The position numbers were made by a program, and so were the translations under genes. DNA of 64,000 bases, taken from VXYL01 sp965208525 (GTDB taxonomy: Bacteria; Pseudomonadota; Gammaproteobacteria; Pseudomonadales; Azotimanducaceae). Positions 26,301 to 33,555 of the stretch are shown one piece after another; positions within the stretch are counted from its first letter, which is position 1, and every line of letters begins with the position of its first letter. The stretch is from NCBI GenBank assembly GCA_965208525.1, contig OZ242340.1, forward strand, positions 1,798,001 to 1,862,000, written 5' to 3'. Below the pieces are notes generated by a model that was not told the origin of the DNA, made no database searches, and saw only the letters and a program-made list of their open reading frames with translations.

Positions 26301-26848
26301 CGATTGTGGGTCTCGCGACGGCGCTCGCGGTACTTGGACACGCCAGCAGCTTCTTCGAGAAAAGCCCGCAGTTCGTCTGGCTTCGCGTCCGCAAGTTCGC
26401 TGATCATGCCCTGCTCGATGATCGAGTAGCTGCGCGGGCCGAAGCCGGTGCCCAAAAAAACGCCACCGATGTCGCGTCGGCGGCACCGGCTGCCGTTTAG
26501 GTAGTAGGTCGATTGGCCGTCGCGCGCCAGCTCCCGGCGCACCGCGATTTCACCGAATGCCGCGTACTCACCGCCGACGCGGGCGTCCTCGTTGTCGAAC
26601 AGAAGCTCCACCGAGGCCATGCCGGTGGGCTGCCGCGAACTCGAACCCTTGAAGATCACGTCCACCATCGCATCGCCGCGCAACTGCTGCGCCGAGCGTT
26701 CGCCCATTGCCCAACGCACGGCGTCGATGATGTTGGACTTGCCGCAGCCGATCGGCCCGACGACGGTGTTGCGGTGGCCGGGGAACGAAATCGTCGTGGG
26801 ATCGACGAAGGACTTGAATCCGGCGAGCTTGATTTCCTTTAAGCGCAT
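23327..26848 (-). CDS. smc: Chromosome segregation ATPase SMC
   Basis: The 1173-residue protein begins MRLKEIKLAGFKSFVDPTT and has the Walker A motif GPIGCGKS; the usual third residue is Asn, here Ile. Two long coiled coils surround a hinge around residues 510-640. The C-terminal head has the signature LSGGEKSMTALALLFAIF and Walker B VCLLDEVDAALDD. SMC dimers organise and segregate chromosomes with ScpA and ScpB. The acyl-CoA dehydrogenase gene ends 10 bases upstream, so smc may be read from that promoter. A 146-base gap separates smc from zipA. Confidence 0.97.
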   Translation of the reverse strand: MRLKEIKLAGFKSFVDPTTISFPGHRNTVVGPIGCGKSNIIDAVRWAMGERSAQQLRGDAMVDVIFKGSSSRQPTGMASVELLFDNEDARVGGEYAAFGEIAVRRELARDGQSTYYLNGSRCRRRDIGGVFLGTGFGPRSYSIIEQGMISELADAKPDELRAFLEEAAGVSKYRERRRETHNRLSHTREHLARIDDLRDELGRQLNRLQRQARNAERYRDLKEQERRKLAELCLLRLHAANEQLARCDEALVALDNQVETARAARLGVEGRVQSAQERHQEGVDALAEVQARYYRLGADIGRLEEAAQYAKRRSAGLTTDLKAIADEEAGRQRQMAEDEAHLAELLAQIQAAAPALDEAASREQSAADEVATLTRDAREMQASWDTLAERIAANRSATETCRGRTQLAEQALVSLHERARQLEEDSIGLAPATPRSLEPLGVEVAAAEAALDAVDAQLAANAEAIAEVQQTTLVQEERLRVAVESLQGLRGEQVALEAMQREALADGSAGSAAVEAWLTEHDLAGALRLGAKLAIASGWETALETVLGFDAAAIPVADSGALAEALARLPEGRITLTETAPNAREPRPLPQLADLIEPAEDAPDILSGVLAADSLAEALIHRPSLAAGESVITRDGVWLGRGWVRLHRLTGDAPGGIIRRRAELAKLHEQVAEAESQAEAIRSQLDSARASLEAHQTERERLRQKQSDLRERRSRAEAERDMLLKQQQELADRAGRIASERAQTVTRIEQEQTRIQENREHLEQLEAESATLATAREQTGASRDEMAERLEAARTAASDARDEYHRQQGAQQRLESSAQALRDAKDRLVQQTHERSQRLSAIETEMADLAAEAPERDEQLRTLLGDRVAVEKELADIREQTEATEASIRRLRSEQAEADGTLETLRGQVETARVGRGQVAAQRDVAQDRLDETGLDQEAVESEIPEDADEEGWNVAIGEVRGRIDRLGPINLAAIDERMEAASRKEYYDRQHEDLSTAVATLERAIDNMDRETRNRFRATFDRVGELFESLFPRIFGGGEAHLAMTEGNLLEAGVILTARPPGKRNSSIHLLSGGEKSMTALALLFAIFQLNPSPVCLLDEVDAALDDANIAQFKGLIEEMSAGVQFVVVTHNKLSMEMADHMIGITMQEAGVSRVVSVDVEQAVELTASAQP

Positions 26849-26858
26849 TGGGGCGGCG

Positions 26859-28025
26859 TTAGTAGGAGCGTGGCAGTTCCAGCACGTGTTCAGTGACGTA
26901 GTTGAGGATCATCTCCTGCGAGATGGGAGCGATGCGCATCAGCCTCGCCTCCCGCCAATAGCGCTCGACATGAAACTCGCGGGCGTAGCCGAAGCCGCCG
27001 TGGGTCTGCATGGCCTGGTCGGCTGCCTGGAAGGCAGCGTCTGCAGCCAGCCATTTCGCCATGTTCGCCTCGGCGCCGCAGGGCTCGCCGTTGTCGAGTA
27101 GCCACGACGCCTTGCGGATCATCAGTTCCGCCGCATCGAGGCGCATCTTCGCCTCGCCGAGCGGAAAGGAGACTCCCTGGTTCATGCCGATGGGACGCCC
27201 GAACACGACGCGTTCGTTGGCATAGTTCACGGCTCGCCGGATGGCGGCACGGCCGATGCCGAGGGCTTCCGACGCCACGAGAATGCGCTCCGCGTTGAGG
27301 CCGCCTAGCAGATAGCGAAACCCCTTGCCCTCTTCGCCCACCCGGTCGGTGACGTGTACCGGCAGGTCGTCATACACCACCTCGCAAGTGGCGACGGCGT
27401 TGCGGCCCACCTTGTCGATGGGGGATATCTTCACTTCCGGGCGCTGCAGTTCCGCGAGCAAGAGCGTCATGCCCTCGGTGCGCTTGGGCGCTTTCTCCTT
27501 CGACTCGGTTCGCACCAAGAGCAGCACCCGCTCGCAGTCGAGTGCCTTGGTGGTCCACACCTTGCGTCCGCGCACGATGTAGTGGTTGCCGTCGCGCACT
27601 GCGGTCGTCTTGATGGAGGTGGTATCGGTGCCGGCATCGGGCTCCGTGACGCCGAAGGCGACGTGCAGGTCGCCGCTCGCTACCCTTGGCAGGTATTTCT
27701 GCTTCATCTCCTCGCTGCCGTGCTGCACCACCGGATGCATGCCAAAGATCGACAGGTGAATGCCGCTCGCGCCATTCATGGCGGCGCCAGAGGCGGCCAC
27801 CTCTTCCAGGATGATGGAGGCTTCGGTGACGCCGCGCCCGCTGCCGCCATAGGCCTCCGGAATGGCGATGCCAATCCAGCCAGCCTCGGCCAGGGTGTTG
27901 TAGAAATCCCAAGGAAAGCGGTGTTCGCTGTCGCAGGCGGACCAGTATTCGTCGGGAAAGTCGACGCAGACTTTCTGAATGGCGTCGCGGATGAGCTGAT
28001 GCTCTTCGGTCGTCTCGAACTCCAT
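26859..28025 (-). CDS. Acyl-CoA dehydrogenase family protein
   Basis: From the ATG at 28025 the product has 388 residues; a TTG at 28037 would add four. The FAD-flavoenzyme pattern is clear: an N-terminal helical domain, the middle motif VAFGVTEPDAGTDTTSI, a beta domain, and the C-terminal domain with MQTHGGFGYAREFHVERYWR. The last contains a GGxGY-type loop near the active site. It oxidises an acyl-CoA to its 2-enoyl-CoA and passes electrons to ETF. The chain-length preference cannot be told. It starts an apparent minus-strand run with smc, zipA and ligA. Confidence 0.94.
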   Translation of the reverse strand: MEFETTEEHQLIRDAIQKVCVDFPDEYWSACDSEHRFPWDFYNTLAEAGWIGIAIPEAYGGSGRGVTEASIILEEVAASGAAMNGASGIHLSIFGMHPVVQHGSEEMKQKYLPRVASGDLHVAFGVTEPDAGTDTTSIKTTAVRDGNHYIVRGRKVWTTKALDCERVLLLVRTESKEKAPKRTEGMTLLLAELQRPEVKISPIDKVGRNAVATCEVVYDDLPVHVTDRVGEEGKGFRYLLGGLNAERILVASEALGIGRAAIRRAVNYANERVVFGRPIGMNQGVSFPLGEAKMRLDAAELMIRKASWLLDNGEPCGAEANMAKWLAADAAFQAADQAMQTHGGFGYAREFHVERYWREARLMRIAPISQEMILNYVTEHVLELPRSY

Positions 28026-28128
28026 GCAGTCACCCAAGAGCTTGCGCCGTGGAATGGCGCGACAGCGTCATTCTACGATGCGGTCTTCGGGAGGTGGGGG
28101 CTGGGGCCAGACCCCGAGCCCCGTGCAA

Positions 28129-28620
28129 CTATAGGGGCCTTGTCTGTTGTTCGATCAGGTGGCCGATCGTCGTCAGGCACTCCTTGGAAGCGCCAAGGTG
28201 GATGAGCATCTGCTCGGCATCGCGCAGTGTTTGGACGATCAGGCGGCTGCGTCCGGCTGCGCCCACTTCGTTGGCGTTGGTGTCGAAGAACACCGCGTTG
28301 CCGTCCGGGTCGAAGGTCTCCCAACTAGTGCCGTCTGCATCGGCGTCCATGTCTTCGGCGCGGTACGTGAACGGCTGCCCCGTGGCTGCGGGAAACTCGC
28401 GCTTGCAGGCGGCATGGATGGCGGCAACGTCGGCACCGCGGACGTGGATGGAGTTCTTGCCCAAGAAATTCATGAGTGCAATCCGGAAGGGCCCGTTGCT
28501 GACGACGATGCGCTTACCGGGCAACTCATCCACCACTTCCATGCCAAGGGCCTGGTAGAAGCGGGCGGATGCGGCCAGGTCCCTGGCGCGCAGGCAAATG
28601 GAAGTCCAGCCGAAGAACAT
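28129..28620 (-). CDS. VOC (glyoxalase/dioxygenase-fold) family protein
   Basis: The ATG at 28620 lies 8 bases after ggag. The 163-residue product shows the paired beta-alpha-beta-beta-beta pattern of the vicinal-oxygen-chelate fold: ICLRARDLAASARFYQALGM in the first half and WETFDPDGNAVFFDT in the second. These enzymes use a metal to act on small oxygenated substrates. The specific reaction is not readable. It is transcribed away from the maoC-like gene. Confidence 0.8.
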   Translation of the reverse strand: MFFGWTSICLRARDLAASARFYQALGMEVVDELPGKRIVVSNGPFRIALMNFLGKNSIHVRGADVAAIHAACKREFPAATGQPFTYRAEDMDADADGTSWETFDPDGNAVFFDTNANEVGAAGRSRLIVQTLRDAEQMLIHLGASKECLTTIGHLIEQQTRPL

Positions 28621-28652
28621 GATCAAAGCTCCTTGTCACCGCTTCGTGCGAG

Positions 28653-28910
28653 CGCGCCCTGAAGGGCGCATCTGCAGTTCGCTGGCGCGAACTGCTGGCC
28701 TTCGTGCTCGCGTTCGCTCGCAGCTACGGCTAGCAGACTTCGCACTTCGCCACTGCGCGGCAAAGTGCGACAGGCTGCGAGCGCCACAAGAACCGTTGCC
28801 TTCGGGCAACGCTTCTTGCCCCAGCCCAAGCCGTCCTGTCATCCTGTCGGCAGTCGGCCGGCTTGCGCCGTCCGAAGTCCGACAGGCTGCGAGGATGATA
28901 GGTTCATGCG
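28653..28910. repeat. Cluster of palindromes, including a family I repeat, in a divergent gap
   Basis: A family I element starts at 28653 (cgcgccctgaagggcgc, then gcagttcgc and gcgaactgc), with a 45-base tail shared with the copy at 51488. Next come a hairpin at 28741-28770 (cgcacttcgcc / gcggcaaagtgcg), a long stem with a ttcg tetraloop at 28788-28817 (12 of 13 pairs), and an inverted cctgtcgg / ccgacagg pair near 28843-28900. The cluster fills most of the 334-base gap between divergent genes. Confidence 0.7.
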
Positions 28911-28954
28911 CACGCGAGTGCCTTGGCGGCAAGTTATGCAATAGCGGAGGGAAC

Positions 28955-29428
28955 ATGGGCGGCAGGTATTTCGAGGAGCTTGAGGTTGGCATGGAGTTCG
29001 CCCACGAACCCGCGCGCACCGTGACGGAAACCGACAACCTCCTTTTCACCACGCTCACGCTCAATCCGCAGCCGCTACACCTAGACGCCGAGTTCGCCCG
29101 CGCATCGATCCACGGCCAGATCCTCGTCAACAGCATCTTCACGCTGGGCCTCGTGGTGGGCCTTTCGGTGGGTGACACCACCCTTGGCACCACCTTGGGC
29201 AATCTCGGCTTCGAGCGCACCGCGTTTCCGAATCCTGTATTCATCGGCGATACCATCCGCGTGTCGTCCAAGGTGGTGGCACGACGGGAGAGCCGCAGCA
29301 AGCGGGACCGCGGAATCGTCACCTTCGAGCACACTGGCGTAAACCAGCGCGGCGAGACCGTCTGCTCCTGCATCCGCTTGGCCATGATGGCGAGGCGCGA
29401 GACCGGTGAAACGGCAACCAAACCCTGA
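28955..29428 (+). CDS. MaoC-like (hot-dog fold) hydratase/dehydratase
   Basis: The ATG at 28955 follows ggaggga. The 157-residue protein has the hot-dog hydratase pattern: YFEELEVGMEF, then TETDNLLFTTLTLNPQPLHL with the Asn-x-Pro-x-x-His hydratase signature, then GFERTAFPNPVFIGDTIRV. It hydrates an enoyl-CoA-type double bond. The next gene, a CitE-like lyase, starts 35 bases downstream. That pairing resembles mesaconyl-CoA hydratase with a malyl/methylmalyl-CoA lyase in C4/C5 acid metabolism, which is a suggestion from synteny only. Confidence 0.88.
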   Translation: MGGRYFEELEVGMEFAHEPARTVTETDNLLFTTLTLNPQPLHLDAEFARASIHGQILVNSIFTLGLVVGLSVGDTTLGTTLGNLGFERTAFPNPVFIGDTIRVSSKVVARRESRSKRDRGIVTFEHTGVNQRGETVCSCIRLAMMARRETGETATKP

Positions 29429-29463
29429 CGCGACACCTTCCAACCACCTCGGAGATTCACCGC

Positions 29464-30354
29464 ATGGCCGGCATCCGACGTTCGCTGCATTTCGTTCCCG
29501 GCGGCAACGAGCGAATGCTCGGCCGCGCTCTCACCACCGCGGCCGATGCCTTGGTGCTGGACCTGGAAGACGCGGTGACGCCGGCGCGCAAGGAGGAAGC
29601 CCGCGGCATGGTGGCCGGCTGGCTCCGGGACGTGGATTTCGGCCGTCAGGAGCGCATCGTCCGCATGAATCCGCTCGACACCCCCTGGGGTCACGGCGAC
29701 CTGGCGGCGACGATGGCGACGCCACCCGACGCCATCCTCGTGCCGAAGCCAGACTCGCTGGACGATCTTGTCCTCATCGACCGCGAACTGTCGCGCCTGG
29801 AACGCAGCCACAGGCGCGCGCCGGGCAAGGTGGAACTGATCCTGATCACCGGCGAAACCCCGCTCGGCGCGCTCCACATCCCCACTCTCACGGCCTGTCC
29901 GAGAGTCACGGGCCTCTCGTGGGGAGCCGAAGACCTCGCCGCCGCCATCGGCGCATCGCGCAACCGCGACGAAGGCGGCGCGTGGCTGCCACCCTTCGAG
30001 CTTTGCCGCACCATGGCGCTGCTCACCGCCAAGGCGGCGGCCGTCAATGCCATCGATGCCGTGTACGTGGACTTCCGCGATGCCGCTGGCCTTGCCCGCG
30101 AATGCCGGCAAGGCGCTACGCTCGGTTTCACCGGCAAGCTGTCGATTCACCCCAGCCAAATCGACGTGATCAACGACGCCTTCACGCCCGACCCCGCAGA
30201 AGTTTCCCGAGCGCGAGAACTGATCGAGGCCTTCGAAGAAGCCGAGTCTGAGGGCCGCATGGCCTTCACCTTCGACGACGCCATGGTGGATGCCCCACAC
30301 CTCGCCCGAGCCAAGGCCTTGGTCGCCCGTGCAGAGGCCATAGACGCCCAGTGA
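29464..30354 (+). CDS. CoA ester lyase, HpcH/CitE family
   Basis: The 296-residue TIM-barrel protein starts GIRRSLHFVPGGNERML, where Arg and Pro-Gly typify the CoA-binding entry of the family. It has ADALVLDLEDAVTP with metal-binding acidic residues, a RMNPLDTPWGHGDL segment, ILITGETPLG, and LGFTGKLSIHPSQIDVIN near the end. CitE-like lyases split malyl-, methylmalyl- or citramalyl-CoA into two acyl units. It is in a likely operon with the MaoC-like gene upstream. The exact acyl-CoA is uncertain. Confidence 0.9.
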   Translation: MAGIRRSLHFVPGGNERMLGRALTTAADALVLDLEDAVTPARKEEARGMVAGWLRDVDFGRQERIVRMNPLDTPWGHGDLAATMATPPDAILVPKPDSLDDLVLIDRELSRLERSHRRAPGKVELILITGETPLGALHIPTLTACPRVTGLSWGAEDLAAAIGASRNRDEGGAWLPPFELCRTMALLTAKAAAVNAIDAVYVDFRDAAGLARECRQGATLGFTGKLSIHPSQIDVINDAFTPDPAEVSRARELIEAFEEAESEGRMAFTFDDAMVDAPHLARAKALVARAEAIDAQ

Positions 30355-30632
30355 CATCGCGGCCGGGGCAGGGGGGCCGAGTGGGCTCGCGCATCGTGCG
30401 TGACGAGACAGGTTGACCGTTTTGCTCGCCATGAAATGCGGGATATGAGCGCAACAAGCAGCGTACGCGCCGCCCAAAATCTGTGCTGCATGCTCGTCGG
30501 GCACGGCCTTTTCTGCCGCGCTTCATTCGCTTAGACCCAAACCCGGCCGTCCCACGCGCCACCGGTCGCGGCCGTCGTCTCGCGCTTACATCGAGACTGA
30601 TACGATTGCGCGTCTTTTCGTTGGGAGTGGCC

Positions 30633-31382
30633 ATGTCCGAGCGCATCTACACCGCCTGCGTGCTCATCATTGGCAACGAGATCCTGTCCGGGCGGACGCA
30701 GGACACCAACCTTCAGCACATTGCCTTGGTGCTAGGCGAGCAGGGGGTGCGAGTGCGGGAGGCGCGGGTGATTGCGGACGTGGAGGACGAAATCGTCTCT
30801 GCGGTGAACGAGGCGCGCGCCAAGTTCGACTACGTGCTCACCACCGGTGGCATCGGCCCGACCCACGACGACATCACCGCCGAATGCATCGCAAAGGCGT
30901 TCGGTGTGCCCTTGGTGGTAAGCGAGGAGATCGCGGCTGTCATCGGCCAGCGCCCCGCGCCAGCGGAGGTGATGGAGTCGCGGATGCTCATGGCGCGGAT
31001 TCCGGAGGGCGCGGATCTCATCGACAACCCTACCGGCGGGCCGCAGGGGTTTCGCATCGGCAACGTCTATGTGATGGCCGGTATCCCGGCGGTGATGCAG
31101 GGGATGATCTCGACCATCCCCTTCGCCGGCGGCAGCGTCGTGCGTTCCTGTTCGGTAACCGCGTATCTTGGCGAGAGCCAGGTGGCGACGGGGCTTGCAG
31201 TGCTGCAAGAGCAGCATCCGGACGTGGATATCGGCAGCTACCCCTTCAGCCGCGACGGCCGCTACGGCACAACGCTGGTGATCCGGGGCACGGACACAGG
31301 GGAGCTCAACGAGGTGCTCGACCAAGTGGCTGAGCTCATTCGTGCTGGCGGCGAAGAGCCGGTGGATGTGAAGCGCGCCTGA
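30633..31382 (+). CDS. CinA N-terminal-domain protein (MoaB/MogA fold)
   Basis: The ATG at 30633 is preceded by gggag. The 249-residue product has the molybdopterin-binding-like fold of CinA: ACVLIIGNEILSGRTQDTN, DYVLTTGGIGPTHDDITAE, and PTGGPQGFRIGNVYVMAGIP. Full CinA has about 400 residues with a C-terminal nicotinamide-nucleotide amidase; that domain is absent here. The N-terminal part is associated with nucleotide (ADP-ribose/NAD-related) pyrophosphatase activity in some relatives. The substrate here is unknown. Confidence 0.88.
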   Translation: MSERIYTACVLIIGNEILSGRTQDTNLQHIALVLGEQGVRVREARVIADVEDEIVSAVNEARAKFDYVLTTGGIGPTHDDITAECIAKAFGVPLVVSEEIAAVIGQRPAPAEVMESRMLMARIPEGADLIDNPTGGPQGFRIGNVYVMAGIPAVMQGMISTIPFAGGSVVRSCSVTAYLGESQVATGLAVLQEQHPDVDIGSYPFSRDGRYGTTLVIRGTDTGELNEVLDQVAELIRAGGEEPVDVKRA

Positions 31383-31454
31383 TTCCGGCGGCTGGCGGGC
31401 AGGCAGAATGCCTTTCCACCAAGGTACAGATTCAAGCGACAACGCGGAGAAAGC

Positions 31455-32171
31455 ATGGACATTCAAGGCAAGCGAGCCATTGTGCTCGGCGGTACATCGG
31501 GGATTGGTTTGGCGGCAACGCGGCAGCTTGAGGCCGCTGGCGCCTCGGTGCTGGCGTGCAGCAGGTCGGACGCAAACCTTGCGAGCGCACGCAACGCGAC
31601 GGGCGATGCCGTCTCGTTCCGCGCGGTCGATGTGCTGGACCGCGATGCGCTGACCGCGCTCTTCGAGGGCGAGGCCGGCTTCGACATTCTCGTCAACGCG
31701 GCAACGGGCGGCGAGCGGGCATCGGGCCCCTTCCTGCAGATGGACCTCGACGGCTTCCAGGGTTCGTTTCGCAAGCTGTGGGGCTACACCAACAGCGTTC
31801 GCCTGGGTACCGAGCACATGGCCGAAGACGCCGCCATCGTCCTCGTGAGCGGCTATCCCGCGAAGAAATCCAACCCCGGCTCCTCGGCCATCGCCACCGT
31901 CGGCAACGCCGTCGAGGGCTTCGTCCGCGCCGTCGCGCCGGAACTTGCGCCGCGTCGCATCAACGTCGTCTCCCCCGGCATCATCGACACACCCATGTTT
32001 GCCGCCACCGGCGACGCCCGGGCTGACTTCCTCTCCGCCGCCACCCGCAACATGCTCATCAAGCGCGCCGGCACCGCCGACGAGGTGGCCTCCGCCATCA
32101 TCTTCGTCATCCAGAACGACTACATGACGGGCGCCAGCATCGACGTGGACGGCGGCGCGACCTTGCCGTAA
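31455..32171 (+). CDS. Short-chain dehydrogenase/reductase
   Basis: The 238-residue protein is a classic SDR: the cofactor loop GGTSGIG (residues 12-18), FDILVNAATGG in place of the usual NNAG, the catalytic tyrosine and lysine in SGYPAKKS (Y-x-x-x-K), and a C-terminal NVVSPGIIDTPMF loop ending in DVDGGATLP. It interconverts a hydroxyl and a keto group with NAD(P)H. It follows the CinA-like gene by 72 bases, and the substrate is unknown. Confidence 0.9.
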   Translation: MDIQGKRAIVLGGTSGIGLAATRQLEAAGASVLACSRSDANLASARNATGDAVSFRAVDVLDRDALTALFEGEAGFDILVNAATGGERASGPFLQMDLDGFQGSFRKLWGYTNSVRLGTEHMAEDAAIVLVSGYPAKKSNPGSSAIATVGNAVEGFVRAVAPELAPRRINVVSPGIIDTPMFAATGDARADFLSAATRNMLIKRAGTADEVASAIIFVIQNDYMTGASIDVDGGATLP

Positions 32172-32198
32172 GGCAGCGCGGTTGCGGCGCATTCAGCG

Positions 32199-32222
32199 CG
32201 GGCGGGGGCAAGCCTGCCCCTA
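32199..32222. repeat. Family II short palindromic repeat (variant)
   Basis: gcgggcgggggcaagcctgc followed by ccctac lies between two convergent genes. A bidirectional terminator role is possible from its position. Confidence 0.55.
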
Positions 32223-32275
32223 CGGAGCCCTCGCAATTGCGGGGAAGGCCGTGAGCAACGGCCCGCTCGAGGAGT

Positions 32276-33358
32276 CTAGGCGTCTGGCTGGTGCGTCACC
32301 CGGAAGATGCGACCACCCAGGTCGTCGGAGATGAGTAGCGTCCCGTCCCGGGCCACCAGCACGTCGTTGGGGCGGGCCGTGGCCTTCTCGTCGTTCAGCC
32401 AGATGTCGAGGAACGGTGCGTAGTGCGGCGTTGCGCCATCGAACCGGACGACGCTCACCCGATAGCCCACTTTCGACGAGCGGTTCCAGGAGCCGTGCTC
32501 GGCGATGAAGAGGGCGCCCTGCCACTCGGCCGGAAACTGATCGCCCGTGTAGAAGGCGAGGCCCAGCGCCGCCGCGTGGGCTTGGATGGCGACCTCAGGG
32601 ATCACATAGTCCTCAGGGTCGTGGCCGGCGCCGAACTCCGGATCGGCAATGTCGTCGCCGTGGATGTAGGGATAGCCGTAATGCGCGCCCGGTTTCTGCA
32701 CGCGATTGATCTCTTCCGGCGGCAGGTCGTCACCGAGCCAGTCGCGGCCGTTGTCGGAGAACCACAGTTCGCCCGTCTCCGGATGCCACGCCATGCCGAC
32801 GGAGTTGCGGACCCCGGCGGCATAGATCGTGGTCTCGCCGGTGTCGGGGTCCATGCGCAGAATGCTGGCGAAGCGTGCATCCGCCGACTCGCAGATGTTG
32901 CAGGGCGCACCGACGGGAACGTAGAGATGGCCGTCGGGTCCCACCGACAGATACTTCCAGCCATGGTGGGTCTCGTCCGGCAGCGCGTCGGTAACGATCT
33001 GCGGCGTCGGTCGATCTCGGTAGGTCGCCTCGATGTTGGGATAGCGCAGCACCCGATCCAGCGCCGCCACATAGAGATCGGTGCCCTTGAGCGCCAACCC
33101 GCTCGGCAGGGTCAAGCCGTCGGCGACGGTAACCACTTCCGCCGCGGCACCCTCCGCCGGCACCACTGCATATACACGCCCAGCACGGAACGATCCCACG
33201 AACAGGATGCCGGACGGCGTTTCCGCCATCTGCCGCGCGCTCGGCACGTCGTCCGTGACCACATCAAGATTGAAGCCATCGCCGGCGTCAGCCAACGCAA
33301 CCACTGTTGCCGCGAGTGACAGGGCCGCCGCGACGCATCTCGGAACTACAATGTCCAT
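32276..33358 (-). CDS. PQQ-dependent sugar dehydrogenase-like beta-propeller (sorbosone/glucose dehydrogenase family)
   Basis: A signal peptide (CVAAALSLAATVVALADA) leads into a beta-propeller with GSFRAGRVYAV, TLPSGLALKGTDLYVA, a long GWKYLSVGPDGHLYVPVGAP segment, YAAGVRNSVGMAWHPETGELWFS (quoted in parts in family profiles), and FIAEHGSWNRSSKVGY. This fits soluble PQQ-type glucose/sorbosone dehydrogenases. Its CNIC pair is a possible disulfide or haem-free feature of the subgroup. It would oxidise a sugar or alcohol in the periplasm. Cofactor use is a family expectation, not proven by the sequence. Confidence 0.88.
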   Translation of the reverse strand: MDIVVPRCVAAALSLAATVVALADAGDGFNLDVVTDDVPSARQMAETPSGILFVGSFRAGRVYAVVPAEGAAAEVVTVADGLTLPSGLALKGTDLYVAALDRVLRYPNIEATYRDRPTPQIVTDALPDETHHGWKYLSVGPDGHLYVPVGAPCNICESADARFASILRMDPDTGETTIYAAGVRNSVGMAWHPETGELWFSDNGRDWLGDDLPPEEINRVQKPGAHYGYPYIHGDDIADPEFGAGHDPEDYVIPEVAIQAHAAALGLAFYTGDQFPAEWQGALFIAEHGSWNRSSKVGYRVSVVRFDGATPHYAPFLDIWLNDEKATARPNDVLVARDGTLLISDDLGGRIFRVTHQPDA

Positions 33359-33411
33359 GGCGGCGAGTGTTGGCTATCGGCCCGGAACGAGCAAGGGCCT
33401 TTTGGAGCGAG

Positions 33412-33540
33412 GACGTATCGCCCTCGCTCGCGCCGACAGGCGCGCATGACATGGATCGCGACCACATCACGCGCCTTGTGGCGCGTGCGGCGCGCCCTTA
33501 GGGTGCGTCGGCGAGACGCCCTCGCCCCAAAGGGCCCGTG
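33412..33540. repeat. Family III composite palindromic element
   Basis: The element of about 130 bases begins with a hairpin around ggacgtatcgccctcgctc, has the internal pair gcgccttgtggcgc, and ends gagacgccctcgccccaaag. The same plan is seen at 38951-39086 and, shortened, at 61091-61157. It looks like a small non-coding mobile unit placed just upstream of the dinG-like gene. Confidence 0.6.
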
Positions 33541-33555
33541 CAGGGGACGCAAACG

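Noticed and set aside
28636..30504. A 622-residue open frame on the minus strand opposite the maoC and citE-like genes
   Set aside because: It is the antisense shadow of well-supported genes in a G+C-rich genome and has no recognisable domain.
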